Part shown: positions 12,301-25,871 of the stretch, in pieces
Layout: each line of letters opens with the position of its first letter
Position numbering within the stretch: the first letter of the stretch is position 1
Source: Citrus sinensis
Taxonomy: Eukaryota; Streptophyta; Magnoliopsida; Sapindales; Rutaceae
NCBI RefSeq assembly: GCF_022201045.2
Contig: NC_068562.1
Location: 8,662,001 to 8,726,000 of the forward strand
DNA length: 64,000 nt
Reading direction: 5' to 3'
Notes under the pieces: model-generated
What the model saw: the letters and a program-made list of their open reading frames with translations, nothing else
What the model was told of the DNA's origin: nothing
Databases searched by the model: none
Program-made: the position numbers and the translations under genes

Positions 12301-15300
12301 ATAAATAATAGATTAAGGAGTCATTTAAGGTTTATGTTTTGAGTTTGTCTAGAGTTAGGAATAATTAGAAGTTTTGGGAGAATTGTAGGTCAAGATTGTT
12401 CTTTCTTTTGATTCAATCAATAAAAATCAACCCTAATTTAACCCTAAGTCCTATCATCTTATTAAAAACAATTGACAGCCATTTTAATTGCATGTTCTTC
12501 TCATTAGTAACCCAGCTGGAAACTGATACTTAGTAAGGGGAGCAGGGTATAAAAAGAACAAAATTTGGTTGTAAATATATAGAAAAAGACATTCAAAGTG
12601 TTAATGATTGCTTTTTATAGTTTTTTGGTTTAGGATAATGAGTTCTACAACAATCTTGGTTTTTTTTCAGTGTGTGGTACAATGTTTTTCTAACAATACA
12701 GGGTCGTCAAAGACCATTTCCTGCATCTGTGCCTTATCAGTCAATTTAGAAACTAGCTAATTGTTGGTAAGCTAATAGATAAACCGAGTCCTTCATAAAC
12801 AAGATATGGTTCTCGTGAATGCTTTTTGAGAAATTTTAAAGCTGATAAGGTGGGTTAAATCTTTTTTTTTTTCTCTTTTGATGTTGTTATTTGACATTAT
12901 TTCCTCCTATAATATAAAACGGTTGTTTGAATGGTCCCAGGATACATGAAATTGGAGGTTTTGAGGAAGTCTTACTGCGGTTTGCTGTAAATATTTGGAA
13001 CCTGATTGAAAAATCTGTGACTTTCAGTTCTCAGGTCCATGAAAAGGTGAGACTTGTTCTATTTATTTTCAGTCTCTGTCTGCCTTCAGGAATTATGTGG
13101 TGCTAATATCTTCATGTTACTGCAGGGGCTTCTTGATGCAACAATGAAGGCAATGAAGCTTGCTGTTGGGAGTTGTTCTGTGGAAAGCCAAAACATAGTA
13201 TTTCAGAAAGCCTTTACTGTCCTTTCATTAGGAACTTATTTTCCATTGGAAGATGCAGCATCCAACATTCCTATCCAACTAAATGAATTTCAGCTTACAC
13301 AAGAGACATCCATTTCTTCCAGCAGAGAGGCATGGATATGTTCACTATTTGCATCGGTAATTATAGCAGCATGTCCTCAAACACACATTCCGAATGTGAG
13401 ACTGGTAATACGTCTATTTATGACAACCTTACTCAAGGGTAATGTTCCAGCAGCTCAGGCATTGGGCTCTATGGTTAACAAATTGGGTTTAAAATCCAAT
13501 GGAACAGAGGTGCACGGTAATTGTACCTTGGAAGAAGCAATGGATATAATTTTTGACTCAAAGTTATGGAGTTTCAATGATAGTGTTACTTTAAGGAGCA
13601 ACGGTGGATTGGAGAATGGCAGTTCCATTGGTCTTACTGATATATGTCGCGGTGCTACAAATATTAGATCACTTCAAGTCCATGCAATTGCTGGCTTGGC
13701 ATGGATTGGGAAAGGTTTGCTTATGCGGGGTCATGAAAAAGTTAAAGACATAACTATGACTTTTATAGAATGCTTATTGTCCAACAGCAAACTGGGTTCC
13801 TTTTCACTGGAACAGGATTACTCAGAAAACAGTTCTGAGTCTGTTGTTAAATATGCAGCAGATGCGTTTAAAATTCTTATGGGTGATTCTGAAGATTGCT
13901 TAAGTCGAAAATTACATGCAACAATACGGCCGCTTTATAAGCAACGTTTCTATTCAACCATTATGCCCATTCTGCAGTCTTTGATTATAAAATCTAATTC
14001 ATCATTCTCACGGTACATACCTTTGTTACTGCTTTCTCTTAATAGAAGATACCCTGTTTTTTTTATAGCTATATGATTGATCTATGTCTGCGTCTAACTG
14101 TTCATTTTGCACTATTGCATTGCTTGTTGAATGTTTTGTACCAAGACAGACTGATAATTCATATTGTTGAACCTGTATCTGATTTGATGCTGATAGACCT
14201 CCTATGGAACAAATGTAGAACAGAATGCATATAGCATAGGTTTGAGTTTGTTTTTCGTAATGTTGTATCTTATCTATTATATTAAGCTTTGATGAGATCC
14301 CTGTTTTATTTCATACCATTGTATGTTTATTTATTAAAATGCTGCTCATCTAGGACATATCTAGAGCGTATTGGAATTAGTTGCTATTTATAGGTCTGGG
14401 TTTGTTTTGCCTGTTGCTGTTGGCCTATCTGTTCAAGCTTTGGTCTGACTCTAGTACATATGCACACCTAATTTGGGAATTGAAGGGAAAATACATTGAT
14501 AAATACAGGGTCAAATCAAGAATCAACGAAACTCAAATGAACAAAAGCAAAAAGAATAATGCCATGAAATATTGCATCTTTATCTCATGATTTTTCAGCT
14601 CCATATTCTCAAACATCATGTTATCCTATCCCTTTATATATATATATATATCTCTTATACAAGCAGAGAGCTCTCACTGACCATCCTGTCACTACCCTTG
14701 GACTTACTGATGCAAAGGCATTAGATCACATCATGATAATAATCATAATTCCCTCATGACATAATTAATTAACCTGTAGTATTAATTGGAACTGATGTGA
14801 GTTTCTGCATCTTGAACAAACGTTTATTGCCCAAGTTTTGATTCAAAGGCATATTTCAACTATTTAATCTATTACCGAAGGTGGTTTTTGATTGCAGATC
14901 AATTCTGTGCCGAGCTTGTGCACATATTATATCGGATACTCCCCTAATTGTTGTCTTGAATGATGCCAAAACGGTGAGAGCCGATATATCCTAGACTTTC
15001 TTATGTTGTTGTGCTGTTCTTAATTGTACTCAAGCAGTATATTTATTCTTGCAGGTAATCCCAATACTGATGGATGGTTTATCCATATTAAGTAATGATG
15101 TTTCAGATAAAGATATTGTGTACAGTCTCCTGCTTGTGTTATCTGGGATACTGACAGATAAAAATGTTAAGACTATCGGTATGTTTTCATTTTCCGAATT
15201 CAAAATTTCTCTTTTCTAGAGCATATTGGAGTTGTGACTTTCTATAATACCTAGTAATTGGTCCACAGCTGGACTACGCCAATCATTTTGCCATTACAAA

Positions 15301-17893
15301 TGTTAGATATTTCTTGTATGAAGAAGACCAGTTTAGAGTTTAGTCATTTTTAAGTTTCTTAAGATAGATTTCACGGGTCAGAGGGTTGGATGTTCCCAAC
15401 TGACTACCCATTTTAGGGCCGGGGTGGGGCGGATCCATGGTCCTGGTGGGTAGGGGTGGACACGGTTCAGTTCAGTTCCGAATTGAGCTGAACTGTTTGA
15501 AATTGGTTATTTCTCTCAAAAACCCAAATATGAACCGAAGCTAAAAGAATTGAATTAAAACTGAACAGTTCGGTTTGGTTTGGTTTATTCAGTTCTAGGC
15601 CTATTGGGCATATTTATGCTTTTTTCAATTTGTAAACCTAGTTGAGTTGTTCTCCAGGATGCTTCGTAAAATGTTTCTAAAAAACAATCTCAAAAGAATT
15701 TTTCTTTTTCTGCCCCCATTGATCTTTTCCTCTTGTACTTCATGATTGACCTCTTGTACATCATTATCATTGTCTTCCTTCCTATACATATACGACAATC
15801 ATAATATCAATTAAAGCCTATACATAAACTGCCATAGAGAAATCACAGCCAACATGCCCAAAAAACCCAACTATCAATATCAATTATTTAATGCCAAAAT
15901 TTCTCAGTAAATATCATATGTGAAACTATTTGTGGCATCCAAAATTTCATATTTATTTTGAATAAACCTCAATAGGAGGAAACTTAATATACTAAAAACA
16001 TGCTATTAAACTCACTTTAAAACTGTAAATCTCTACAACAAGAGTTAATATAATAGTTAAGCATCAATATAAATCGCCAATGGAAAGTACTGAAGAAACA
16101 AAATTGCAACATCCAAACTATCAAGCACAGTCGGTGGTGTACGGTGCTGATAACGGAACAGCAACGGCACACATGCAGTCGACCACGAACGGCAGCTGGA
16201 AGGCAGAAGCTGTTTCCTGTTGAGCATTGGCCAGTGAGCAGAGCATATTAGCAGCAATGGTGGCCGATGAACAGAACAGATTAGCAGAAGCATCTGTTCT
16301 TGCTTTCGGTGGGGGGTTGGTCGTTGTGGTTAGGGTGAGCCGGTGAAGTGATTTGATTTTAGTGGTGACAAATGATATGTATATATACTAGTAATTAGGT
16401 GTGTTCAAGTCTATTGTATACAAAATTACTGAAATATTCCATTTTTTGGTTTGGTTATTCGGTTCGGCAGAGTGAACCTAAAACCGAACTCGAATTACTG
16501 TTTTTCCAATAAAATGGGGTTTAGGTTATTTTTAAGATTTAGAACCGAACTGAACTGTACGGCTTTGTCAGGGCCGCGGGTTTTTGCCCACCCCTCTAGG
16601 TCGATGCAGGAGTGTGGATTATCATAAAAAGGAGAGGGAGATTTCAGCAAGAGCAACATTTTATCAAAGCTTCTCAAGGGATCTGGTCATTAGCCATTTG
16701 ATTTTGTCATAGAGACATTGTTTGTTTATCATTTGCTATCCTGACCTGCTGATACCTTTTTGAAGAATGAAAATTATCATTTTTTTCCTAGACAAGTTAT
16801 GCATGCACTATTCTATCATTTTCAATTTTCAAATGGCTCTTCGCCTAAGTGTTTCATGTTCAAATTTTGTACTTATTGTTGCAGGACAAGAAGCAGTCAT
16901 AGAGTGTGCTCATATTATCATTGATCATATTATCAAACTTATTTCTTACCCTCATATGATGGTGAGATATTTATCTGAAAATAACTTTAGTTATGCTGAC
17001 TCGTTTCCTTGATTTCATTGCTACTGATGGCATTCTGGTGGTTTGATTATTTTTCTTCCCATGTTAATGGCATCCTTATCCTCTTGATTGTAATAACAGC
17101 TTCTCATGGAAGTTTCCTTCATGGTTACTGTTCATTTCATAAAATGAGGCTATATGTAGAGAAACTTAAGAAAGCATGCTGGATAGTATTTTAGTGGCTT
17201 TACATTTTATCATCTAGAATCAAGCCAAAGTATGCAATGCATAAATATTGTTAACCTGCACTCAACTACTATGTAGTATTCAAAGAAATTATTAGATGAA
17301 ACTTACAAAGTAGCCAACTAGCCATACTGCAGAAATACTGAGCGGTTTTGTCCTGCAGTGAATTGGATAATATTGACTAGCAGGGATAATTAAGTTACTG
17401 AATGCTTTTTAACATTTTCAGCTTGTTCGAGAGACAGCAATTCAGTGTCTTGTGGCCATGTCTAAACTTCCTCATGCACGGATCTATCCCATGAGAAGAG
17501 AGGTTAGTTAAGATCCCAATAATCAACAGTGCAGCTGTAAAATATTATAGTTATTTGTATCCATTTACTCTGCAATCAGTTGCAGTAAAACTAGAAATTT
17601 TCATTTCATAGATATCTATAGTCAATCCATTAGTCCTATAGAACTCATTGTTCTTATCAGTTGACATCATCACCCCCTTGTATATGTTAGGTACTGCAAG
17701 CCATATCGAGAGCTCTTGATGATCCAAAGAGAGCTGTTCGTCAGGAAGCTGTTAGATGCCGGCAAGCATGGTCCGTGTTTTAGATCCATCTAATGCTGTT
17801 GTTTTACTCTTCACTTGTGATTTTACTCATGGCCTGTATTTTTGTTGATCATCAAACAGGGCATCAACTGCATCAAGAAGTCTTTATTTCTGA
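6350..17893 (+). CDS. MMS19: MMS19 homologue, cytosolic Fe-S cluster targeting protein
   Basis: Twenty exons join in frame to 1159 aa, close to the usual plant length (about 1130-1160): 6350-6421, 7154-7228, 7395-7449, 7709-7806, 7974-8132, 8241-8300, 8687-8869, 9589-9642, 9895-9981, 10105-10822, 11394-11773, 12062-12135, 12941-13046, 13126-14012, 14898-14973, 15055-15178, 16885-16961, 17422-17502, 17691-17770 and 17860-17893. The family is an all-helical HEAT-repeat scaffold that hands Fe-S clusters to nuclear helicases and polymerases with CIA1 and AE7/CIA2, so loss impairs DNA repair and genome stability. The N-terminal domain is recognisable in exons 3-7 (TTDDVIRARGILLLGELL, HCLMLTFHIVEVAAELF). 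C-terminal HEAT repeats run through exons 14-19, and the protein ends RQAWASTASRSLYF. All phases fit and there are no premature stops, so the gene looks functional. Introns 12 and 16 carry inserted elements. Confidence 0.95.
12184..12456. mobile_element. Short LTR-like insertion (TRIM/solo LTR) in MMS19 intron 12
   Basis: A 273-base segment begins TGTTAGAC and ends CCTATCA (TG...CA). It is flanked on both sides by the same 5-bp sequence TCTTA (12179-12183 and 12457-12461), as left by LTR-retroelement integration. Inside are a duplicated GGGGCAGGG(A/G)CAGTTTAGTAA motif and a TATAAATAAT box around 12300. There is no coding capacity. It could be a solo LTR of a small copia element or a TRIM. It lies wholly within the intron and avoids both splice sites. 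Confidence 0.6.
15451..16598. mobile_element. Non-autonomous hAT-like element in MMS19 intron 16
   Basis: The left end TAGGGGTGGACACGGTTCAG is mirrored by a right end reading, in reverse complement, TAGAGGGGTGGGCA. Both ends continue into facing copies of a GTTCAGTTC / GAACCGAACTGAAC sequence. The form TAG-GGGTGG at each end is typical of plant hAT elements. An imperfect 8-bp flank duplication (GGTCCTGG at 15439-15446 versus GGTCGATG at 16599-16606, 6 of 8 matching) is only roughly consistent. The interior, about 1 kb, has no transposase reading frame. Element class is likely; exact ends are uncertain. Confidence 0.5.
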
Positions 17894-18852
17894 AGGTCGC
17901 AAAGTTTATCCATGAAGGGTGAATCTGGAGATTGTTTTAATCATGTTTCACAGTGATTTTTTTGGTGTAAACTTATTTCTAAATTATCATAGGCATAATG
18001 TAAATATTCAAGCTGTTCGCAAGGTTTTCTCATGTTTCATTACCTATTTTGATAATGCAAAATTTCCAGTTGTATTCATTTGGTGTGACGACGGATCTCG
18101 TTTAAATTTGCAAAAAATATACATTGGTCCAATCACTTCCTGATTGTGAGTGGGAGTAACCCTGCTTTTAGGTGAAGTAATTACGAACTTTGCAACTATA
18201 AAATAGAAATTAATAATATATAATCACTATAATTTTTAAATAATAATTTTTAAAAAATAATAAATATGTTAGAAGCATTTCATGAAATTAAATCATCTTA
18301 ATTTTGAAATTATGGAAGTGGCAAACACTTTTATATAATAATTTTAAAATAATTTTTCATAGAATCAAATCATCTTTAACTTTCAAGTATGGTAACTAAG
18401 TGTCAAACACTTTCATATCGACTCCATCGTAATGTAATTCTACATCTTTTAGTGTTAAGGTAAATCTTAATTACACATGATCGTCATCCTCGGTCTTTCA
18501 AGATTTGCCTAAATGCGATGCAAGTTGCTGTCTGTTAGATGTTAGAATATAGATCCACAATGTTGTAAAAGGTGCAGAACCATTGAAACGAACTAAATTA
18601 AATATAAAGGTTTACCCAAAAATAAAAAAATAGAAAATGTTGATCAAAAGACAACTGAAAGACTATATATGTGTATGTATTAATAACTGAACAATCTGAT
18701 TGTTTCAAAGACAACATTACAACTGCATGTTGAAGGGATGCCTACTATATCCAACATTTTTACAGTTTCTAATGTCATTTTCCGCCTCTCATGCTATCAA
18801 AGTAAAAACCTAAAACCAACTCATTTTATCTCTATCCAATGGATCACGGCAA
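17894..18852. other. Convergent 3' intergenic region between MMS19 and the PAF1 homologue
   Basis: About 960 bases separate the MMS19 stop from the PAF1-homologue stop on the other strand. The middle (18180-18420) is very AT-rich and contains two diverged copies of an AAATCATCTT...GGCAAACACTTT sequence. Both genes must terminate here; no gene is visible. Confidence 0.7.
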
Positions 18853-21800
18853 TCAATCATACATGTCATCTTCTGCTCCACTTGATTGATAGGGGTCTTG
18901 TTGCCGTGAACCATTATGTGATCTTTCAAGATCCTCTTGGGAATCTACCCTTCCCATCTTTGAACTCGAACTGTTACCCTTTGAATTTGAATAAGCCTGA
19001 AGGTATCAGCACATAAAAGATGCATGCAAACAAACAAATAAATATATGAATGCTCTGATTATTCGAACTTCAGATAAAAAAAACACTATAAAATACTTGT
19101 ATAAAATAGTTCTTAACATACCCCTTGCTCCTTCAATTCTATTGCAGTTACATTCGCTCTTCGCCTTACAGCAATACTTGAAGGAATGGGAAAATGTTCG
19201 ACTTCGTCATTAGATCTTCCCTCTATTGCCCTCTTCTTCCTCAAATTAAGCTTTGTGGGCAGAGGCTGCATCATGATGAGAACGTGTGAGTAACAGAGAA
19301 ATCAATAGAAAACATGTACATTGAAAATAGAAATCCAATTTAAGTGCATACCACGTAGCGAGCTTCATCATCATCAAACGAAACAAGGTATGTGGTTGGG
19401 TCATCTGCATCATCACCCCGCACCTGTTGAATTGACAAAAGGCTTGTGTTAACTAAAGAATCAAAACAATAGTTTGCAAAATAATGTTTAAACAGTAATT
19501 GTACATACATCCCAGTGGTACTCGCGAACCCAAGAAAATGAGACGTCTTCATTCTCATCATACATATCCTTTGATAGCTGCCACCATATACAAGAACCAT
19601 TAATAAACCATCGATTGGCATAGATAGACATCATAAATAAATTTAAACCACAATAACAGTTCAAAGATACAATATGGGAAATCGAAGAGTGTCTACCTCA
19701 TTTACAGAAGGGACCATATACGCCAAGAATTTCTCTGGGTTAGCAGAATCTGAGCCTGTTGCCACATAACTTTTCATAATAGCCTGTGATATAAGAGATG
19801 AGAACATCAATATATGCTTCATCGGCCACTATAGGAAACAGAAGTAAAAGGCAAATATTCATATGTTTTCCCCAACTTCAACAAATCAATAACATATTTA
19901 GCTGTTAAACATCCAATTAATGGTTGCGGCATGCATTCTTTTCAATTGTATGTGTGTTGCACAGGGGTGAGCAATTAAAATTTCCCATTAAATTGCATTC
20001 CACGCAGTAAAGTATATCCAGCCATTGAGTAGTGTTAACTGACCTTACATTATATAAAACAACAAGGTGAGATAACAACGTAGTTTCAGCAACATTCCAG
20101 AATGTCTCATTCATTTTCTCAATGCGCTAAAACTTCTTATGAGTAAACATCCACGCTTTAAGCTTTTCTAATGATTGATTTGATTTTTTTACCAACACTT
20201 ATTCCTTTCATTACATCTATGCAACAAAACTTATTTATAAATAACTGACCCGTGATTCGTGGGCATCTCGAACAGATTTGTCCATCTTGCTGTAGATTTC
20301 AGAATCCGCTGTGGGAGCACCATCAAATGTCGCTGCAACAAATTGATCATCATATCTGGCAAAAACAAAGCTCAAGATGATCATGAACACGAAGGGATGC
20401 ACACTATCATCGGAGACTAAATTGTCAAGGTCATGTCCAATCAGTCATCAACCAACTCCTCCATTACAAATAGTTTGTCAGTCCATAAACAATATTTAAA
20501 GTAGAGGATTTCTTCACTTTATTAGAACAGCTAATTCATTCATATTTCCAGAGCTAGGCAAGCTACAAAAAAATTCACAACAGACTCAACTTCTTGTTTT
20601 ATTTACTTGCTACTTGAAATGCGGTGCTTCAGTATCAATGATATGAGGTGCAAACAAGGATGAGGTTCTCATCAATTCAGCAATAAAAGGTTCTATTTCT
20701 GGTTTTAAATTTTAATATGGCTAAAATATATCTTCTTTCCCATACAGAAGAGACACTCTCACATGAGGCAAACCCAAGCTGCATCAAGATTAGACCAAAA
20801 TATATTGCTCCACAGTAAAACAGTAAAAGACAAAAGGAGTCATACCGCTCAAAATCAGGTAACAGAGGCAAAATCTCAACAGGCTGTAAATTTTTATTGG
20901 TTGCGTGAATAGGACGCAACTTGCATGCCTCAAAGGAAGCCTCAATTTCCTTAATTTGTCTCTCCCTGAAAAGATCATTGATGATTTCAATAAAAAGAAA
21001 TGGAAAATGATGTCACAAGTGTTTTCTGGTCTGCTTCTGCATTCAAAAGGACAGGTTCACTATAACAAACCTATCATTAAGGTTTTCCAATATGCTACGG
21101 CCCCCCTTCATTTCTCGCAGTTCTTTTGCTTGTTTTTCAGTCAAAGACTGCAAAAACGAATGCACATTGTCATGACATAGCCATCAGCAATGTTTGCAAT
21201 ACAATATCACAAGCAATATTGGACTTATCTAATACCTGTCTTGCTGATTCCATGCTAAGAGGAGATATATACTGCGTTTTGACTAGCCAAGAAACACCTT
21301 TATCCGTAGGTCGTTCTTTTCTTTTTATACCATCTTTTTTCACTGGGGTAACTACTTCATCATCTCGCAACAATTCCTCATCCTCTGGATCAAGAGGTGG
21401 TCTAACACTGGGAGGGCTAATTATGCAAGTAGACAAAAGAAAATCAGCAAAGCCATGAAAAAGAGTTGCTAAAATTCTTTAAAATAGGTAAAACAGTTCA
21501 GAGGTGATACTTGTATACACTAAGGTCAAGTAGGTCAAGTGGTATCCCGAGATCTGGCTCAACATGTAGTTGGGGCTTGTAATTTTTCTCCAACGATGAG
21601 AATGTGTATCTTGTAAAACTGCAATAAAGCATTGAAAGATTACCATGGTAAATTTTAACCAAAATAGGTCAAATCATAAGATCTGGATGCGTGAAGGAAA
21701 CAAACTAAAACTTCTTCCTTTTCTCTTTGCTACCTCAAGCAGACCAAAGCTAGTTTCTACACTTCCATGCACCTTATAAGATCTATGCATTTGCCTTCAA

Positions 21801-23389
21801 ATTAATGAGCATATTTCTTGTCTTCCACATAATCTATTTAGGGTATGACCTGCATTATCAATTTATATGTCTTTTCTTTTGCTTTATTATACATCATCTC
21901 ATCTTGCTCCATGAGCTTTATTGTTGTCCTAATTAAGTCCACCAAGACCGCACCACAGTAGCCTCGTCAACCAGAATACAAGGGAATTGCAGCAATATAC
22001 CTCTGGCTGGATCTTTTCTTATCCTCAAAATGTTATACATAAATACACACACACGAAATGCATCAACATAATAAGCTAATTAACAAAAGAAAAATAAGTA
22101 ACATCTCATACCGATCTTTATCTTTCTTCAGCGCCATAAGCTTTGGCTGTGCACTTGGCTCAGGAAGTTCATTTCGAAATCTACAAAGAGATCAAAGGTT
22201 AAGATAGCATCTCACCATTAGAAATTAATAGTGTAACCACCTGACAGAGAAAATATTGCAAGAACAACATAGCAGACCCAAAAATCATCTTTTTTCCAAT
22301 GTTTCACATCGCTGAAATCAGAGCATTGACAAGTCATATTAAAATGCCTTTATGAAACAAAATATAAGCACAATATTCCACAGGAAAGCAAACATCACAC
22401 CAATGTCAAGGCTAGGCATAATTCATAGAGATGATTCTCTTTTAAGTATGTATTTCACATATCCTTTCCGCTACACTACGGTTCTGAATGATTTAATATC
22501 TTTGATCTTTTCACTTCAGAAACCATACTCACTTCAACTTGCACAAGAACGTGGTTGGCTTCTTCAACCTATTCTCAGTCCTCTCACCACTCAAAAGCGG
22601 TGCAGCTCTTCTATCCCCCATCCTTGACCCTACCATTGACCCATGCCCTCCTTTCCCAGAAGCCACCATCTGACTCTTCTGCATAACCACATTCTGAGAC
22701 TCCTTCATTTGTAGCCTATGCTTTTCCTCCTGCCTATGCTTCTCATACTCCCTCTTCTTCCTTATCCGCCTCTCCTCCTCTGTCTCCACCCTCCCTGAAC
22801 CCCCATTCACCTTCTTCACCCCAGGTGGTGGAACTGGTGGCCTGTGTTGCTTCGAATGACCAGGATCATGCCTAGAAACCTCCTTAGATGCCCTCTTATC
22901 GCGATCACTCGTTCCAGTATCTCTCCCCTCAACGTCCTTCGGCGGAGGAGGCGGGGGAGAACCAGGAGGTGGCGGGGGTGGGATTGACGAGCTGGGTGGC
23001 GGAGACGAAGGTGGTGGAGGTGGAAGTGGTGGCTGCATTGGTGGATACATTGAATTTTGATTATACTGATTACTTGAATAATACATTGAAGGTTGTGTCT
23101 GTTGTTGGGTTGGTGGTGGTGGAGGGGGAGGGGGAGGCGGAGGTGGGTATGAAGATTCCGGTGGCGGGGGTGGTGGCGGTTGTGCATATGAGTATGGTTG
23201 GTGATAATGTTGCTGAGCACCACCACCAGTATTACTATAACCACCCCAGTTTTGAGAGTAAGGGTTTGGCCTTTGTTGTTGTTGTTGCTGTTGAGGTGGC
23301 GGCGGTGGCTGTGAAGGGTTTTGGTTTGGAGGAGGTGGTGGCGGGAATGACGATTGCGGTGGTTGTGGGAATGGCCTGTAAGAGGCCAT
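18853..23389 (-). CDS. ELF7: PAF1 homologue, subunit of the RNA polymerase II-associated Paf1 complex
   Basis: Twelve exons join in frame to 677 aa: 23389-22533, 22180-22112, 21618-21511, 21416-21236, 21147-21071, 20965-20846, 20355-20250, 19783-19697, 19577-19509, 19423-19352, 19265-19122 and 18996-18853. The protein is the plant Paf1 (ELF7/VIP2 in Arabidopsis). With VIP3-VIP6 and CDC73 it promotes Pol II elongation and H2B ubiquitination / H3K4 methylation, supporting FLC expression. Exon 1 encodes a Pro/Gln-rich low-complexity tail (runs of 6-11 prolines, a seven-glutamine run) and a charged RKKREYEKH region. The conserved core starts FRNELPEPSAQPKLM in exon 2 and includes VEPDLGIPLDLLDLSVY and DKGVSWLVKTQYISPLS. 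The acidic C-terminus ends AEDDMYD. All phases fit. The symbol is used in the family sense. Confidence 0.93.
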
Positions 23390-23924
23390 ATTGATCAAAA
23401 TTGAATCTTTGATTCAGAAAGAAGCAAAAAATCTAGCCTTGATTCAAAAGGAATCAAGAGTTTTTAAACAAAGCGCTACGCTGCAAGCGGAAGAGAATTC
23501 AGAAGCTAGATTCTAAATTATGATTCTCGGATTACAGTACCGAAACAAAACCCTAGAAAAAGAGAATGGGAATGAAAATCCCTCCGAGGTTTGAAAATTC
23601 CACTGGCCTAAGCTAGAGGCAAAATCAGATTTTGAATTCTGGGATGAATTCTTGAGTGAAATTCATCGAAACCCCACTTCTCGAAATGAATCTAGCATTC
23701 AAATTACAATTCTACTTCTAATTCTAGTTCTAAATCCTTGAAAATCAAACCAGACCCAAAATAAGAACAAACCAGAGAAAAAAATGAAATTTGATCAGTC
23801 AAAAACGTTGGATTCTCTAAAGCTTGATAAAGATTTTATAATGAAAAAAGAACAGATAGAGACAAATAATTTGCACAAATTGAGAGAGTTTCAGTTACTT
23901 AAAGAGTAGGAACAGACAACTTTG

Positions 23925-24180
23925 AATGTGGTGTGTTCAATTTTGGATTTGTTTTACAGGTCACTGGATTTTTCTCTTTTTTGAACATAACAGTGGTTTT
24001 TCGGGAAATTTCGGCCGAAACATATTTTTTAGGGCCGAAATTAGGCGGTTATTCGGGTTTCAGAGGGGGCTAATTGGGAAATGTATTTTGACATTTATTA
24101 TCTGGGTTGTTTTATATATATTTTGTCGCCAATTATGGAAAAATACGAGAGTCGGATTTTGTTACTAATTTTTGAGGTGG
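23925..24180. repeat. Repeat copy A: PAF1 upstream sequence shared with three downstream copies
   Basis: The sequence starting with a TTTTGGATTTG core, through an ACATATTTTTTAG region and a GCCAATTATGGA-like block, to TTTTTAATGA recurs in diverged form at 25872-26316, 26317-26760 and 29200-29460. This copy is the closest to the PAF1 start codon (23389) and so may overlap its promoter. Comparison was by eye. Confidence 0.6.
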
Positions 24181-25239
24181 GTTTTTAATGACAAGAATTA
24201 TTAGGATTCCATAATTTGCATTAAATAAATGGGAGAAACTTATTAAGAATTTAGGTCCAATTTTGATTCAAATGTCATAAAAAAATTGAACATAAGGATT
24301 AATAGAAGAGCAATGTTAGTTATCACAATATTTAAATTTTAATTTAAATATTAATTTATTTAACATTTATTTATTGAATGATAATTAAATAATTAAGTAA
24401 TTTTATAAGTTATTAAATTTACCATTTAATAGATGGGTGATAGATGACATTGAATTTAAATTAGAACTCAAATGCAAGGATTCTTAATATATTGTTGATA
24501 GATTGTAATTTTTTGACACAACATCCCTACAAATTTATATATTTTTTAATTTTCACAAAATATATCAAGAATAAAACTATGGTGCAACTGTAGTACCATA
24601 TCACAGTTGCACCATAATTGGATCCATATATCAGCCTACTTTTTGTCACATATTAAATTACTTAAAGACTTTATAATACTTAAAAAAATTATAACAATTT
24701 TAACAGAAAAATAGTCAACACAAAAATAAATAAATAAATAAAAGGTCATATTCTCGATCCATTTAATAAAGCCCAATCCAATATCCATACACACAAACCA
24801 TAACAATTTTTGTTTTACCATTATTTCTGTTGATAAATCAAAAAATGTTATATGGGGCTGAAGATCAATGAAAAAAAAAGATATTATTATTATCTCTACT
24901 TTATATTATTTATTTATTTATTTAAGAAAGATCTAAATTTAAAATTATCTAAAATATTTCTATAATATTACATCACAACAAATTTTTTTAATCAGTTAAA
25001 ATAATACAACACGATCTATAAATAGATTGACACGATAGGACATAATTATTAATCATGTCAATTCATGTTAGTTTGAATACGAAAAAATCATGTCATATAT
25101 GTGTAATGACCCATATTACCACCCTTATATTTAACATACATGTAGAATGATTTATATAAACATTAATAAGAAGAGAAATAATAATTATCTTACTCAGTAT
25201 GAAAATACTTGAACTGAAAAAAAAAAAAAATAGTGTCAA

Positions 25240-25740
25240 TACATCGTATTTTTTCTTAAGGAAGAAAATAGACTTACACAGATCGGTGATTTTTCATATT
25301 GTTGTCGATAAACACACCGAAATGAAGGGAAAGTTGAGAGAAATTATTCTACTGTTGTAACTCTCGCCGCCCCTAATATATTAAGAACTGAAATGATTTA
25401 GGGTTAGCTTCCTTGATCTTAGCGTATAAATATTACGATCTAACGGCCATTGTGACTCGATAAAATCATCTGAGCCGTTGATTGAGATATAAATTTGCTT
25501 CTTTAAAAAGTTCAAAATAGATAGAAGGTAAACATTATACGTGATATCTATCAGTCATTAATTTGTAAATATTTAACAGTTCACACTATCTCTTTTTAGA
25601 CTCCTAAATATTCATTAAACCTATTAATTACATAATAAAATAATACATACATACATACATTAGTTCACAAATATACTTAGATAAAAATCCAACTATTACC
25701 ACTATTCTTAAAATAATAATAATAATAATAATAGTGTAAT
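25240..25740. repeat. Large repeat block E, copy 1
   Basis: This block (AGAAAATAGACTTACAC ... GAGAGAAATTATT ... AAGAACTGAAATGA ... ACGTGATATCTATC ... CTTAAAATAATAA) is repeated at about 28530-29030. Both copies are followed by a copy of the PAF1-upstream repeat, so the duplicated unit is roughly 0.9 kb or more, with the copies about 3.3 kb apart. Confidence 0.6.
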
Positions 25741-25871
25741 TAGAGTACAACTGTCTAAGCTTGGAGAAAGTATATACATCCTAAATGACTTGAATTCATG
25801 TCTAAAGATCCGACAAATTGACCCTCTATTTGAGGCCCAATAATGAAAATTTAGCCCACCAAATGGACTGT

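Noticed and set aside
16057..16293. 78-codon minus-strand frame inside the hAT-like element
   Set aside because: No transposase motifs (no hATC dimerisation block or BED finger); treated as noncoding interior.
22816..23394. Long open frames overlapping PAF1 exon 1 in other frames
   Set aside because: Shadows of the proline-codon-rich exon; no family signature, and the true frame is fixed by splicing into the PAF1 core.
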